DNA of 64,000 bases from Novosphingobium sp. ERN07 (GCF_012641335.1 NZ_JABAID010000001.1:496001-560000); one strand, 5' to 3'. Positions 53,072 through 62,624 are shown, numbered from the stretch's first letter. Translations and numbers: made by a program. The notes: a model not told the origin generated them from the letters alone.

Positions 53072-54381
53072 CCATAGCGTGTATTGCCGGTGGCAGGTGC
53101 ATTGGGCGCATCGCGGAGCAAGCCGCGCTTGAGCAGCACAGCAGCGCCGGAATCCATTTGCAGCAGGCCCGGCACGATCCAGTGCCGCACGCGCGCCTCG
53201 ATCTGGTGCCCGCCCAGCGATCCCGACGCGCCGCTGGCATCGCGCACCCCGGTGGCGGCGAACTGGTCGCGCCGGTTTTCGGCCCAAGCACTGCGCCACG
53301 CCACGAAAGCGTCGGTGCGCTTGGAAGGTGTCACTTCGAGCCGTAGCGAGGGCGATATCATGTTGCTCCGGCGGAAGGGCCCATAAAGCCCATTTGGCCC
53401 AAATTCGAAGCGCCGCGCGGAATAGAGCGTGTCGAAGCGGGTGAACTTGCCCGCTTTGCCACCATCGCCGCTGGCAGCATCGAACTGTGCGACAACGCGC
53501 GGCGTCCAGCCACCGGCCAGCGTATGGCCAAGTTCGGCATGGAGGAACCATGCGAAGACATCGAGATCGGTAACGTCGGTAGCGGACGAGGTGCGCCGCG
53601 CCTTGCCGAACTGCACTGCGCCTTCCACTTCGTGGTCCCAGGCCCCGGCCTTCGCTTTCACGAAATGCCGCGCGCCCAGCGTGCCGATGCGGCGGTTGGC
53701 GGTGGCGAGCCGCGCGCCGTCCTGTTCGATCAGGCCGAAGGCATAAGGCTGCAACGTTCCGCCCAGCACGTTTGGCAGTGTGCCGTGCGCGCCGAAGAAC
53801 ATCACGTCAAAACTCTCGCGATCCACTTTCACCCGGTCGGCCCGGATACCTGCGGCATCATCGGGCAAGCGCTGGTGCGGCAGCGCGAAGATCAGGTCCA
53901 GCTTGCGGCCCGCAGTGCCTTCGAGCGCCAGATGCGCGCCGGTGAAGGCATTGGTGGTGTTGCGAAAACGCTGGCGCGCCACCATGCGGCGGTTGCCCAG
54001 ATCAAGTGTATAGCGCCCCAGTGTCAGCACGCTTTTGCCTGCCAGCGGCACCTGCACGTTGGCCTGCACCAGCTCCAGCGCGTTTACCTCGCTGGTATTG
54101 GCCGATGACCGTGCATCCTGTCCCCATGCGCGTGCATCCCACACTTCTGCCACGAAGCGCACCGGACCGGCATCGTATCGCGCGGCAATTTCGGTGCGCA
54201 GCGAAACCATCGTATCGTTTTCAGGCGCGGGGGCGGGGCGGAACTGGCCGTCAATTGATTCCACGCGCAACCGCGCCGAAGCAGACAGCGTGAACGGCCC
54301 ATCGGCCCCGTCCGCTGCGTGGGCGGCATCGGTTACCCCGGCGATCAGCAGGGCGCCAGCGAGTGCTGCGGTTTTCCTCAA
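53044..54381 (-). CDS. Alginate-export-type outer membrane porin
   Basis: This is an outer membrane beta-barrel of the AlgE-like porin family (PF13372), used for passage of small or acidic solutes. The 445-aa precursor has a signal peptide (MRKTAALAGALLIAGVTDAAHA). Alternating beta strands follow, such as LSASARLRVESIDGQF, LGRYTLDLGNRRMVAR and the terminal RYGYIDLTLSL. The start is TTG with AGGAGGG 5 nt upstream, a strong site. The cargo is unknown; despite the name, alginate is unlikely without alginate genes nearby. Confidence 0.85.
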   Translation of the reverse strand: MRKTAALAGALLIAGVTDAAHAADGADGPFTLSASARLRVESIDGQFRPAPAPENDTMVSLRTEIAARYDAGPVRFVAEVWDARAWGQDARSSANTSEVNALELVQANVQVPLAGKSVLTLGRYTLDLGNRRMVARQRFRNTTNAFTGAHLALEGTAGRKLDLIFALPHQRLPDDAAGIRADRVKVDRESFDVMFFGAHGTLPNVLGGTLQPYAFGLIEQDGARLATANRRIGTLGARHFVKAKAGAWDHEVEGAVQFGKARRTSSATDVTDLDVFAWFLHAELGHTLAGGWTPRVVAQFDAASGDGGKAGKFTRFDTLYSARRFEFGPNGLYGPFRRSNMISPSLRLEVTPSKRTDAFVAWRSAWAENRRDQFAATGVRDASGASGSLGGHQIEARVRHWIVPGLLQMDSGAAVLLKRGLLRDAPNAPATGNTRYGYIDLTLSL

Positions 54382-54477
54382 TTATCCCTCCTGCGTGCCC
54401 GTGGCCGGGTAACGCTGTTCTGGCCCTAACGCGGTCTTGCGCCCTTGGCCATACGCGGCTAACGCTTGGCCCACGTC

Positions 54478-54600
54478 ATTTGGGGAGTAGCCACCGCTTC
54501 GTTTGCGTAGCGGCTCTCAGCGTCAACATACTCGGTCGAGAGGCCGTGGCGCAGGCGGTGGGACCATTCGCGGTCCTCCGGGCGAGACCAATGGCAGCGC
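54478..54600 (+). promoter_or_regulatory. Mn2+ riboswitch (yybP-ykoY family)
   Basis: The conserved blocks GGGGAGTAGCC (54482-54492) and GTCAACATACTCG (54522-54534), with GGGCGAGACC (54580-54589), match the yybP-ykoY aptamer. After it, CCGGGCCGGGTGGA pairs with TCCACCCGGCCCCGG just before the start codon. This can bury the GGA of the weak ribosome site, so control is probably at translation. It precedes the UPF0016 gene, a known target class of this riboswitch. Confidence 0.85.
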
Positions 54601-54673
54601 GCTTTCTATCCGGGCCGGGTGGAAGAGCACGCTGCTGTTGGCCTGTTTGCTCCACCCGGCCCCGGAAAAATCC

Positions 54674-55249
54674 ATGTTTGAAGCCTTTACCACGTCCACG
54701 GCCATCGTCGCGCTGGCCGAAATTGGTGACAAGACGCAGCTTCTGGCCATCGTGCTGGCGGCGCGGTTCAAGCGGCCGCTGCCCATCGTGCTGGGTATTC
54801 TCGGCGCAACGCTGGCCAACCATTTCCTTGCCGCGCTGCTGGGGGCAACGGCGGCAGCATTCCTTGATGGCCAGTGGTTCCGCTTTGCCATCGCGGTGGG
54901 CTTCGTGGCGATGGGCCTGTGGACGCTGGTGCCTGATAAGCTGGATGACAGCGAAACGCCCAAGCCTGAGCGCTTTGGCGCGTTCCTCACCACGCTGGTC
55001 GCCTTCTTCATCGTGGAAATGGGCGACAAGACGCAGATCGCCACGATTGCGCTGGGTGCGCGCTTCAACGATGCCCTGGCTGTTACGGCGGGAACCACGC
55101 TGGGCATGATGATCGCCAATGTGCCCGCGGTGGTGTTTGGCCACGAACTGATCAAGCGCGTGCCGCTCGATATGGTGCGGATGATTGCAGCGGCACTGCT
55201 GGTGGCGACCGGCGTGTGGCTGTTCGTGCAGACGCTGGGGCTTTGGTAA
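54674..55249 (+). CDS. UPF0016/GDT1 family Mn2+ (Ca2+) exporter
   Basis: This inner-membrane transporter belongs to the TMEM165/GDT1/MneA family, which exports manganese in bacteria. The 191-aa protein has six predicted helices in two repeats, each with the signature E-x-G-D-K-[TS]: LAEIGDKTQLLA and VEMGDKTQIATIAL. The start MFEAFTTSTAIVAL matches the family; the open frame upstream is the riboswitch. Control by the Mn2+ riboswitch means expression rises when manganese is high. Confidence 0.93.
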   Translation: MFEAFTTSTAIVALAEIGDKTQLLAIVLAARFKRPLPIVLGILGATLANHFLAALLGATAAAFLDGQWFRFAIAVGFVAMGLWTLVPDKLDDSETPKPERFGAFLTTLVAFFIVEMGDKTQIATIALGARFNDALAVTAGTTLGMMIANVPAVVFGHELIKRVPLDMVRMIAAALLVATGVWLFVQTLGLW

Positions 55250-55279
55250 AGCTTTACCTGTTCGCTTTTTGTTCATATT

Positions 55280-55789
55280 ATGGCCGACATGATCGAATCA
55301 CTGTCGGCCTTTGCATCTGCCAGCCCAGAAGCAGTTGAGCGCGAAGCGCGCACCGTGGCGCGCGGCATATGCCGTCTGTTTGCGCGCAACGATATCTGGT
55401 GCCTGCCCGAAATGCCGCTGCGATCAGGCCGCCGGGCAGACCTGATGGGCATCGATGCCAAAGGGCAGGTTGTGATCGTGGAGATCAAGGTGGCCCGCGC
55501 CGATCTGCTGGGCGATGCGAAGTGGACCGATTATCTCGACCATTGCGACCGGTTTTACTGGGGGTTGGCACCGCACCTTGATCGGGCCGTGCTGGATACC
55601 GAAGATTTCCTGCCGCACGCCTGCGGGGTGATCGTGGCCGACGGGTATGACGCTGAAATCCTGCGGCCTGCGCCTACTGTTCCGCTGGCTGCGGGACGGC
55701 GCAAGGCCGAGGTTGAACGGCTCGCCCGTGCATCGCTGCGGCGGCATCTGGTCAGCCTTGATCCCCACTGTGCGGCGTGGGGCGGATAG
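55280..55789 (+). CDS. MmcB family DNA repair protein
   Basis: The protein resembles MmcB of Caulobacter, an SOS-associated protein with a restriction-endonuclease-like fold. The 169-aa sequence has LPEMPLRSGRRADLMGID and the PD-(D/E)xK-like core VVIVEIKVARADLLGDAKW, followed by CDRFYWGLAPHLD. The acidic and Lys residues of the EIK motif are intact. It lies 30 nt after the Mn exporter and is convergent (3-nt gap) with the next gene. A role in repair of DNA damage follows from the family; no LexA box was identified with confidence. Confidence 0.87.
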   Translation: MADMIESLSAFASASPEAVEREARTVARGICRLFARNDIWCLPEMPLRSGRRADLMGIDAKGQVVIVEIKVARADLLGDAKWTDYLDHCDRFYWGLAPHLDRAVLDTEDFLPHACGVIVADGYDAEILRPAPTVPLAAGRRKAEVERLARASLRRHLVSLDPHCAAWGG

Positions 55790-55792
55790 GAT

Positions 55793-56221
55793 TCAGGTTC
55801 TGCGCTTGATTCCCAGCGGCGGGATCAGGGCCAGCAGCGCGCTGCGCGCCTCCACGAATTCATGCCATAGTGCGGTTGCGGCAGGGCCGGGTGAATGTCC
55901 ACGCGCGGATACGGCCAGCAGCGCGGCCAGACCTGGCTCCATGAATGCCGCCAGATCGTCGACCCCCTGCCGGGCCAGTTCATAGCGCCACCCCCCGGTA
56001 TCGCGCATGATCGCGGGGAAATTGCGCACTTCGGGTTTGCGCGCTTCTGGCTGTAGCCCGGCCAGTTGGCCAACCACCGATGACGCATCGTGCAGCGCGG
56101 ACCACTTCATCGACATGGCGTTGCCGGAAGCCTGCCCAAATTCGGCGCGGCCTGTTTTGGTCGAACCCGCCGTACGCGAATCGCCAGACGGGCCTGATGG
56201 AAGATGTCCCTGCATGGCCAC
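55793..56221 (-). CDS. Hypothetical protein
   Basis: I do not recognise this 142-aa protein. After a flexible Gly/Ser/Thr-rich N-terminus (residues 1-35), the rest is mostly helical, with AFMEPGLAALLAVSARGHSPG and AATALWHEFVEARSALLALIPPLGI. There is no signal peptide or membrane helix. The internal ATG giving MSMKWSALHD, at about residue 36, may be the true start. It is convergent with mmcB and divergent from tRNA-Arg. Confidence 0.6.
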   Translation of the reverse strand: MAMQGHLPSGPSGDSRTAGSTKTGRAEFGQASGNAMSMKWSALHDASSVVGQLAGLQPEARKPEVRNFPAIMRDTGGWRYELARQGVDDLAAFMEPGLAALLAVSARGHSPGPAATALWHEFVEARSALLALIPPLGIKRRT

Positions 56222-56320
56222 GGGCCTAGCACCGCGTCCGCTACCAAAATGCTAAACCGCGCCGCACGAACAAAACCACTGGCAACCGCGCCGCAGCGCT
56301 GCTAGGTGCGCGGCAGGCCT

Positions 56321-56397
56321 GCACCCGTAGCTCAGCTGGATAGAGCGTTGCCCTCCGAAGGCAAAGGCCACTGGTTCGAATCCAGTCGGGTGCGCCA
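56321..56397 (+). tRNA. tRNA-Arg(CCG)
   Basis: The acceptor stem GCACCCG pairs with CGGGTGC, and the D arm is GCTCAGCTGGATAGAGC. The anticodon loop CTCCGAA carries CCG, and the T arm CTGGTTCGAATCCAG is standard. CCA is encoded. It reads CGG codons. It stands alone, upstream of the SBF-like transporter gene. Confidence 0.97.
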
Positions 56398-56427
56398 TTC
56401 GTCGAGAAGCAGCGAAGGACCGCTCCC

Positions 56428-57390
56428 ATGATCCGGCGCATCTTCGGGCTCGTCGATGCCTTCCTTGTCGCACTTCTGGCCACGATGTTGCTGGCCACGC
56501 TGCTGCCTGCACGCGGTGCTTTCGTTCCTGTGGTTGCGGGCGCGGCGGATGCGGGGATCGTGCTGCTGTTCTTCCTGCATGGGGCCAAACTTTCGCGGCA
56601 GGCGATCATCGATGGCGCGCGCAACTGGAAGCTGCACCTGATGGTGCTGGCGGCCACGTTCGTGCTGTTTCCGCTGCTCGGCCTTGTCGGGTCCGCATTG
56701 CCGTTTCTGGACAAGGATTTCGCGGCGGGCCTGCTGTTCCTCACGCTGCTGCCATCGACGGTGCAGTCCTCCATTGCATTTACCGCGATTGCGCGGGGCA
56801 ATGTGGCGGCGGCGGTCTGTGCGGCGTCGTTTTCGAACCTTGCCGGTATCTTTCTCACGCCTGCGCTTGTCGCTTTGCTGATGGGCGGGGCGACGGGCGG
56901 GTTCTCATGGGCCTCGGTCGAAACCATTGTGCTGCAACTGCTGCTGCCTTTCATTGTCGGGCATGTTCTGCGCCCGTGGATCGGCGGTTTCGTGGCACGC
57001 AACAAGGCGTGGCTGGGCAAAGTTGATCGCGGGTCGATCCTGCTGGTGGTCTATGCCGCGTTCGGTGCGGCTGTGGTCGAAGGTCTGTGGCAGCGCGTTG
57101 CGCCGTCCAGCCTGCTGGTGTTGGCGCTTGTCTGCCTTGCGCTGCTGGGCGCGGTTCTGGGCGCAACATGGGCACTGGGCCGCGCGCTGGGCCTTTCACG
57201 CGAGGACGCTGTGGTCCTGCTGTTCTGTGGTTCGAAAAAGAGCCTCGCTTCGGGCGTGCCGATGGCGGGCGTGCTGTTCCCGGCAGCCTCGGTCGGCATC
57301 GTGCTGTTGCCGGTGATGGTATTCCACCAGTTGCAACTGATCGCCTGTGCGCTGATTGCGCCGCGTCTGGCCGGGGAAGAGCCGCAATAG
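56428..57390 (+). CDS. SBF-like (bile acid:sodium symporter) family transporter
   Basis: This is an inner-membrane protein with nine or ten hydrophobic helices. The 320-aa length and motifs fit the SBF_like group (PF13593), such as yeast Rch1 and bacterial PanS/YfeH relatives: [40 protein letters not shown] and [22 protein letters not shown]. The likely role is sodium-coupled transport of an organic anion or regulation of calcium; the substrate is unknown. A hairpin between it and katG may end both transcripts. Confidence 0.9.
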   Translation: MIRRIFGLVDAFLVALLATMLLATLLPARGAFVPVVAGAADAGIVLLFFLHGAKLSRQAIIDGARNWKLHLMVLAATFVLFPLLGLVGSALPFLDKDFAAGLLFLTLLPSTVQSSIAFTAIARGNVAAAVCAASFSNLAGIFLTPALVALLMGGATGGFSWASVETIVLQLLLPFIVGHVLRPWIGGFVARNKAWLGKVDRGSILLVVYAAFGAAVVEGLWQRVAPSSLLVLALVCLALLGAVLGATWALGRALGLSREDAVVLLFCGSKKSLASGVPMAGVLFPAASVGIVLLPVMVFHQLQLIACALIAPRLAGEEPQ

Positions 57391-57394
57391 ATAC

Positions 57395-57421
57395 GGCGGC
57401 AGGGTTCATCACCCCGCCGCC
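57395..57421. terminator. Hairpin between convergent genes
   Basis: GGCGGC-A-GGG pairs with CCC-C-GCCGCC around TTCATCA, 5 nt after the transporter stop and 34 nt beyond the katG stop. There is no T-run, so it is at best a Rho-assisted or weak terminator. Confidence 0.45.
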
Positions 57422-57454
57422 GCACCAACCCGGAGGCACCGGATTCGCTGTCGA

Positions 57455-59692
57455 TCAGAACCGGTCGGCGTTCATCACCTTGGTCCATGCTGCCACGAAG
57501 TCGGTCACGAACTTCTGCCTCGCATCGTCAGAGGCATAGACTTCCGCCACCGCACGCAGTTCGGAATTCGATCCGAACACGAGGTCCACTGGCGTTGCGG
57601 TCCACTTCACCGTGCCGCTGGCGCGGTCCTTGGCTTCATACAGGCCTGGCGTGGCAGCCTTGGCCCACACATTGTCCATCGACAGCAGGTTGACGAAGAA
57701 GTCGTTGCTCAGTGTGCCCGGACGGTCGGTAAATACGCCCGCTTTCGATCCGCCGGCGTTGGCGCCAAGGCTGCGCATCCCGCCGACCAGCACGGTCATT
57801 TCCGGCACGGTCAGGTCCAGCGCATCGGCCTTGTCCACCAGCGCTTCGACCGGGGCGTAGAACGCATCGGCAGCGTAGTAGTTGCGGAATGCATCGGCCT
57901 TGGGCTGAAGGAAGGTGAACGAAGCAACATCGGTCTGCGCCTGCGTGGCATCGACCCGGCCCGGCGTGAATGGCACCGCCACATCCTGCCCGGCAGCTTT
58001 CGCTGCCTGCTCGATAGCGGCATTGCCGCCCAGCACGATCAGATCGGCAAGGCTCACCTGCTTGCCGCCTTTTGCGCCTTTGTTAAAGGCGGTGCGGATT
58101 GCGTCGAGCTTGGCCGTGACCTTGGTTACCTCCGCCGGATCGTTCACCGCCCAGTCCTTTTGCGGGGCAAGCCGCAGACGCGCACCATTGGCACCGCCGC
58201 GCATGTCCGTGGCGCGGAAGGTCGATGCCGATGCCCATGCCGTGCGCACCAGTTCCGCCGTGGTCAGGCCGGATGACAGGATGCTGCTTTTAAGCTGCGC
58301 CACATCGGTGGTGTCGATCATGGCATACTTCGCTTCAGGCAGCGGGTCTTGCCACGTCAGCGTCACCTTGGGCACGTCCTTGCCCAGATAGCGCGCCTGC
58401 GGCCCCATGTCGCGGTGGGTCAGCTTGAACCATGCGCGGGCAAAGGCATCGGCAAGGCCATCGGGATTCTTCTGCCAGCCTTGCGTGATCTTGCGAAAGC
58501 CGGGGTCTTCCCGCATCGCAAGGTCGGTGGTGAACATGATCGGCGCGTGGCGCACGTCCGCGCGATGTGCGTCTGGCACTAGGCTTGCCGCCGCCGGGTT
58601 CTTGGGAATCCATTGCGTTGCGCCTGCGGGGCTTTTGGTTTTCACCCATTCAAAGCCATAGAGGTTGTCGAGGTACTGGCTGCTCCACGCAATCGGATTG
58701 GCCGACCATGCGCCTTCAAGGCCGCTGGACACGGTATCCTCGGCATTGCCCTTGCCGCATTTGTTGGCCCAGCCAAGGCCCTGCTGTTCGATCTTGCCCA
58801 CGCCGGGATCGCCCGCCACGCACTCTTCGGGCTTGTGCGCGCCGTGCGCCTTGCCAAAGGTGTGGCCGCCCACGATCAGTGCCGCCGTTTCTTCATCATC
58901 CATCGCCATCGCGCCAAAGGCCCGGCGGATGTCGGTTGCTGCGGCCAGCGGATCGGGCACGCCATTCGGACCTTCGGGGTTTACATAGATCAGGCCCATC
59001 TGCGTAGCGCCCAGCGGCCCTTTCAGGTTGCCTTTGGAGTCGCGGCGCTTGTCATCCAGCATCTTGGTTTCCGGGCCCCAGAACACCAGATCGGGCTGCC
59101 ATGCGTCCACGCGGCCACCGGCAAAGCCCAGCGTCTTGAAGCCCATGTCTTCCATCGCGACGGTGCCCGAAAGCACCATCAGATCGCCCCAAGAAAGCTT
59201 GCGTCCGTACTTCTGCTTGATCGGCCAGACGAGACGGCGCGCCTTGTCGAGGCTCACGTTGTCGGGCCAGGAATTCAGCGGTTCGAAACGCATCTCGCCA
59301 CCGTCAGACCCGCCGCGCCCGTCCGCCGTGCGATAGGTGCCCGCGCTGTGCCACGCCATGCGGATGAAGAACGGGCCGTAGTGGCCATAATCCGCGGGCC
59401 ACCACGGTTGCGAAGTGGTCAGCACCTTGCGGATATCGGCCTTCACTGCATCGAGATCGAGCGTTGCGAAAGCCTTGGCGTAATCGAAGTCCGGGCCATA
59501 GGGATTGGCCTTGGTCGCTTCATTCTGGCGCAGCGCGGTAAGGTCCACGCTCTTGGGCCACCATTCCTTGGTGGCGGTGCCTTCGGAAATGACCGGCGAG
59601 GCTGCCTTGTCCTGCGCATGGGCGGCCCCGGTCAACGCCAGCGTCGAACCGGCGGCCAGCAGTGCGGCCAATGTGATGTTCCTGATTGTCAT
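57455..59692 (-). CDS. katG: Catalase-peroxidase KatG with signal peptide (periplasmic type)
   Basis: This bifunctional haem enzyme removes hydrogen peroxide. The 745-aa precursor starts with a cleavable signal ([19 protein letters not shown] to GAAHAQ), unlike the usual cytoplasmic KatG, so it should act in the periplasm like KatP-type enzymes. The N-terminal domain has the active-site block [11 protein letters not shown] (distal Arg, Trp, His), the Tyr in [10 protein letters not shown] and the proximal His in [14 protein letters not shown]. The duplicated C-terminal domain is present and degenerate as usual. It follows a DsbA-like gene after 164 nt on the same strand. Confidence 0.95.
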   Translation of the reverse strand: MTIRNITLAALLAAGSTLALTGAAHAQDKAASPVISEGTATKEWWPKSVDLTALRQNEATKANPYGPDFDYAKAFATLDLDAVKADIRKVLTTSQPWWPADYGHYGPFFIRMAWHSAGTYRTADGRGGSDGGEMRFEPLNSWPDNVSLDKARRLVWPIKQKYGRKLSWGDLMVLSGTVAMEDMGFKTLGFAGGRVDAWQPDLVFWGPETKMLDDKRRDSKGNLKGPLGATQMGLIYVNPEGPNGVPDPLAAATDIRRAFGAMAMDDEETAALIVGGHTFGKAHGAHKPEECVAGDPGVGKIEQQGLGWANKCGKGNAEDTVSSGLEGAWSANPIAWSSQYLDNLYGFEWVKTKSPAGATQWIPKNPAAASLVPDAHRADVRHAPIMFTTDLAMREDPGFRKITQGWQKNPDGLADAFARAWFKLTHRDMGPQARYLGKDVPKVTLTWQDPLPEAKYAMIDTTDVAQLKSSILSSGLTTAELVRTAWASASTFRATDMRGGANGARLRLAPQKDWAVNDPAEVTKVTAKLDAIRTAFNKGAKGGKQVSLADLIVLGGNAAIEQAAKAAGQDVAVPFTPGRVDATQAQTDVASFTFLQPKADAFRNYYAADAFYAPVEALVDKADALDLTVPEMTVLVGGMRSLGANAGGSKAGVFTDRPGTLSNDFFVNLLSMDNVWAKAATPGLYEAKDRASGTVKWTATPVDLVFGSNSELRAVAEVYASDDARQKFVTDFVAAWTKVMNADRF

Positions 59693-59856
59693 GGCTGACT
59701 CTCCTCCTGTTTGCCCCGTGCACGAACAGGGCCTGACAGATCGGTTAGGTCAGTTGTTTGGGCATTCCCAACGGGTTTGCCTCATCACAGTGATCGACAA
59801 AAGCGCTGAATTCGCAGCAATTCAGCAATAAACCCGATATTGCAGCGCAGCGAAAA

Positions 59857-60501
59857 TCACCCGCGCCCATCCTTGCGGGCCTGCGCCACGGCCTCCATCA
59901 ACTGTGTAAGCGATGCTGCGCCGCCGAAGCGGGCATTGCCGATGAGCAGGCCCGGCGTGCCCTGAAATTCCAGAGCCTTGGCACCGCTATTGCTGCGCCC
60001 AATCACCGTATCGATTTCATTGGCCCTTGCCTTCATGTCCTGCTGCAACCGCGCCCAATCGATTCCGGCTGCCTTGGCCGCAGCCTGCACCGATTCTTCG
60101 GTCATCCGCCCCGGTTGGGCAAACAGCGCGGCGTTGAACGCAGCGTGCTTGCCCTGCCATTGGCTGGCAATCGCCGCGCGTGCCGCCAGCAACGATGCGC
60201 CGCCAAAAATCGGCCAGTCGCGCCAGACGATCCGCACCTTGCGGTCGCGTGCCAGCAGTTGCGCCAGCGTGCCGTGCAGCTTCTTGCAATAAGGGCAGCC
60301 GTAATCCGAAAAGACGATGACTGTCACGTCATAGCCCTTGGGCGCGGTCTTCGGGGCCAGCACTTCTTCCGACATCGCCGGAAACGCCGTTTCGCGCGCC
60401 GCAGCCGGAGTGGTGGCGATCAGCAAAGGCACAGCGATGACGGAAAGAATTTTGGCGGCAAACGTACGATGCAAGGTGGCAACTCCAGCAAGTCGAAACA
60501 T
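59857..60501 (-). CDS. DsbA family thiol:disulfide oxidoreductase
   Basis: This is a periplasmic disulfide oxidoreductase of 214 aa. A signal region (AAKILSVIAVPLLIATTPAAA) is followed by the thioredoxin-like active site CPYC in SDYGCPYCKKLHG and the cis-Pro loop EFQGTPGLLIG. An alternative TTG start six codons upstream is less likely. Its neighbour on the same strand is the secreted KatG, which suggests an envelope oxidative-stress unit, though a 164-nt gap separates them. Confidence 0.9.
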   Translation of the reverse strand: MFRLAGVATLHRTFAAKILSVIAVPLLIATTPAAARETAFPAMSEEVLAPKTAPKGYDVTVIVFSDYGCPYCKKLHGTLAQLLARDRKVRIVWRDWPIFGGASLLAARAAIASQWQGKHAAFNAALFAQPGRMTEESVQAAAKAAGIDWARLQQDMKARANEIDTVIGRSNSGAKALEFQGTPGLLIGNARFGGAASLTQLMEAVAQARKDGRG

Positions 60502-60672
60502 TAGCTGATTACAATGCAAAGCCTAGCCTGTCCCGGCACTTCCACAAACACTGCAATTCGCGTCGCAGAGCGTTGCGTGCCGATGCGGCAGAGCGCGCAG
60601 GTGAATAGCTGCAAGTGTTTCCCCGAAGGGATGAATTGCGCCTGTTTTCAGAGATTTCGGTGATAAGGAAAC

Positions 60673-60747
60673 TGGAGCGGGCGAAGGGATTCGAACCCTC
60701 GACCCCAACCTTGGCAAGGTTGTGCTCTACCCCTGAGCTACGCCCGC
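60673..60747 (-). tRNA. tRNA-Gly(GCC)
   Basis: On the minus strand the acceptor GCGGGCG pairs with CGCCCGC and the D arm is GCTCAGGGGTAGAGC. The anticodon loop TTGCCAA carries GCC and the T arm is GAGGGTTCGAATCCCTT. CCA is encoded. It reads GGC and GGU codons. Confidence 0.97.
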
Positions 60748-60915
60748 TCGTGCGTTTCTGGCCGGTTGGAGATGCCCCGTCCGGCTGGGGTGTGGGGGCC
60801 TCTAACGGTGACTCGGCAGAAGCGCAACACCAAAAATGCATGTGGGGCGAAGTCTTTCTCGAAATGCCTGATTCCCCTTGCCGAACGGTGGCTGCGCACC
60901 ACATTGTGCGGCAAA

Positions 60916-60950
60916 TCCTGAAGTGCACCTAGACGCACCTAGATGCACCT
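60916..60950. repeat. 10-bp tandem array (GCACCTAG type), copy 2
   Basis: TCCTGAAGT is followed by GCACCTAGAC, GCACCTAGAT and GCACCTGACC. It has the same unit and 5' context as the array at 20025-20056. It lies 21 nt before the start of the thioredoxin gene. Confidence 0.75.
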
Positions 60951-60970
60951 GACCTTATCGGAGACGCACT

Positions 60971-61876
60971 TTGGCCAGCATGGGGCTAAACCTGGACGAA
61001 CAGAAAGCGGTCGACCGCTTCCGCAAGACCATTGTCGAACCTTCGATGACCAAACTGGTCATTCTCGACTTCTGGGCGGAGTGGTGCGGGCCATGCAAGG
61101 CGCTGACCCCGGTGCTGGAAAAAGTGGCGGCGGACTATGCCGACAAGGGCGTGATCCTTGCCAAGGTGAACGTCGATGAAGAGCAGTTCATCGCCGCGCA
61201 ATTTCAGGTGCGGTCCATCCCGACGGTCTATGCGATGTTTCAAGGGCAGCCGGTGGCAGACCTGACGCCGGCGCGCAGCGAATCGCAATTGAAGCAGTAT
61301 CTCGACCAGTTGCTGGAGAAGCTGCCGGTTCAGGCGGGCGAGCCGGAGCAGGACGTTGCGCCGCTGCTGGCGATGGGCGAGGAGATCCTGGCCGGGGGCG
61401 ATGGCGAACGCGCGGTCAGCATATTCGCCCAGATCGTCGAAATCGCGCCGGACAATGCGCAGGCTCATGCAGGGCTGCTTCGCGCGCTGATCGCTGCAGG
61501 GCAGGCGGAGGAGGCGCAAGGCGTGCTCGATTCGCTTGATCCCAAGCTGGCGGCGGACCCGGTGTTCGCGCAGGTCCGGTCGATGCTGGCGCTGGCCGAG
61601 GACGCGCCGGAAGCGGGCGAACTGGCCGCGCTGCGGGCTGCGGCGGCGGAGCGTCCGGCGGATATGGAAGCGCAACTGGCCTTCGCTAACGGGCTTTATG
61701 CTGCGGGTGAACGCGATGAGGCGGCGGGCAAGCTGCTGGCGATGATTGCGGCGGACCGTGAATGGAACGATGGCGCGGCCAAGGCCCGCCTGTTGCAGAT
61801 ATTCGAGGCGATTGGTCTTGAAGATCCGTGGGTATCGGCCACGCGGCGCAAGCTTTCCACCGTGCTGTTCGGTTGA
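60971..61876 (+). CDS. Thioredoxin-TPR protein (YbbN/CnoX-like)
   Basis: This is a cytoplasmic chaperone-redoxin. The 301-aa protein has a thioredoxin domain in residues 1-115 with WCGPC in FWAEWCGPCKAL and the cis-Pro in RSIPTVYAM. It continues as a TPR-like helical domain (LLAMGEEILAGGDGERAVSIF and later units). It keeps both active-site cysteines, so it may be redox active, unlike E. coli YbbN. The TTG start has GGAG 7 nt upstream; ATG 60980 is an alternative. Relatives hold unfolded proteins under oxidative stress and pass them to chaperonins. The stop overlaps a possible TTG of the next gene. Confidence 0.9.
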   Translation: MASMGLNLDEQKAVDRFRKTIVEPSMTKLVILDFWAEWCGPCKALTPVLEKVAADYADKGVILAKVNVDEEQFIAAQFQVRSIPTVYAMFQGQPVADLTPARSESQLKQYLDQLLEKLPVQAGEPEQDVAPLLAMGEEILAGGDGERAVSIFAQIVEIAPDNAQAHAGLLRALIAAGQAEEAQGVLDSLDPKLAADPVFAQVRSMLALAEDAPEAGELAALRAAAAERPADMEAQLAFANGLYAAGERDEAAGKLLAMIAADREWNDGAAKARLLQIFEAIGLEDPWVSATRRKLSTVLFG

Positions 61877-61881
61877 CCGCG

Positions 61882-62511
61882 ATGGGCGCGAGCACAACCC
61901 CCACGCGCCTGTCGATTTTCCCGTTGGCAGGTGCGGTGCTCTATCCGGGGCTGCAATTGCCGCTGCACATCTTTGAGCCGCGTTACCGCGCGCTGGTGAG
62001 CGATTCGCTGGCGCGGGACCGGCGCATCGCGATGATCCAGCCGCAGACAGGCGGTGAAAGGGCACCGCTGTTTCGCGTAGGGTGCGTTGGCAAGATTGCC
62101 GATGTCGAAGCGCTGGAGGATGGTCGTTACAACCTTGTGCTGGAAGGCATTTCCCGCTTTCGGGTAATCCGCGAACTGGAAGTGACCACGCCGTTTCGCC
62201 AGATCGAGGCGGAATTGATCGCCGACGATATGGACGAAGTGCTGAGCGCGGTGGAGCGCGCATCGTTCGAACGCGAATCGCGCAAGTTTGCCGATGCGCA
62301 AGGCTATGCCGTGGATTGGGATTCGGTCGGACGGCTGGACGATATGTCGTTGATCAATGGCGTGTCGCAGATCGCGCCGTTTGATGCGGCGGCGAAGCAG
62401 GCGCTGCTTGAGGCCAATTCGCTGGCCGAGCGCTGTGAGTTGCTGGTGCAACTGATGCAGTTCTTCGGCAGACGCGATAGTGACGATGACGGGCGCGTGA
62501 CGCTTCAATAG
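61882..62511 (+). CDS. LON N-terminal-domain protein
   Basis: This is a cytoplasmic protein of 209 aa that consists of the Lon substrate-binding (LON, PF02190) domain without ATPase or protease. Key blocks are RLSIFPLAGAVLYPGLQLPLHIFEPRYR, written here in two parts (RLSIFPLAGA, HIFEPRYRALV), and YNLVLEGISRFRVI. Such stand-alone proteins are common next to YbbN in alphaproteobacteria; a role as protease adaptor is plausible but unproven. TTG 61873, overlapping the previous stop, is an alternative start. Confidence 0.88.
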   Translation: MGASTTPTRLSIFPLAGAVLYPGLQLPLHIFEPRYRALVSDSLARDRRIAMIQPQTGGERAPLFRVGCVGKIADVEALEDGRYNLVLEGISRFRVIRELEVTTPFRQIEAELIADDMDEVLSAVERASFERESRKFADAQGYAVDWDSVGRLDDMSLINGVSQIAPFDAAAKQALLEANSLAERCELLVQLMQFFGRRDSDDDGRVTLQ

Positions 62512-62515
62512 GTAC

Positions 62516-62624
62516 GCCTTCCGCATCCGCGGAAGGCTAGGCGGCACCGGCCCACTCCCCCGGCCCGACCACCCAGAGCATACCTCCGTGGGGTGATCGG
62601 TCCGGGGAAGTGAACCGGTGCCGC
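62516..62624. other. Two hairpins between convergent genes, one spanning 84 nt
   Basis: GCCTTCCGC-ATCC-GCGGAAGGC (62516-62537) is a perfect 9-bp stem. It is followed by a long hairpin from GCGGCACCGG (62541) to CCGGTGCCGC (62624), with near-complete inner pairing (CACTCCCCCGG with CCGGGGAAGTG, then CCGACCACCC with GGGGTGATCGG) and a loop near AGAGCATACCTCC. No T-run and no SRP RNA motif is present. It may be a structured RNA, a repeat or a terminator pair. Confidence 0.5.

Noticed and set aside
62541..62624. Bacterial SRP RNA (ffs)
   Set aside because: Size and hairpin shape fit, but the conserved apical GGAAGG.AGCA loop region is absent on both strands.
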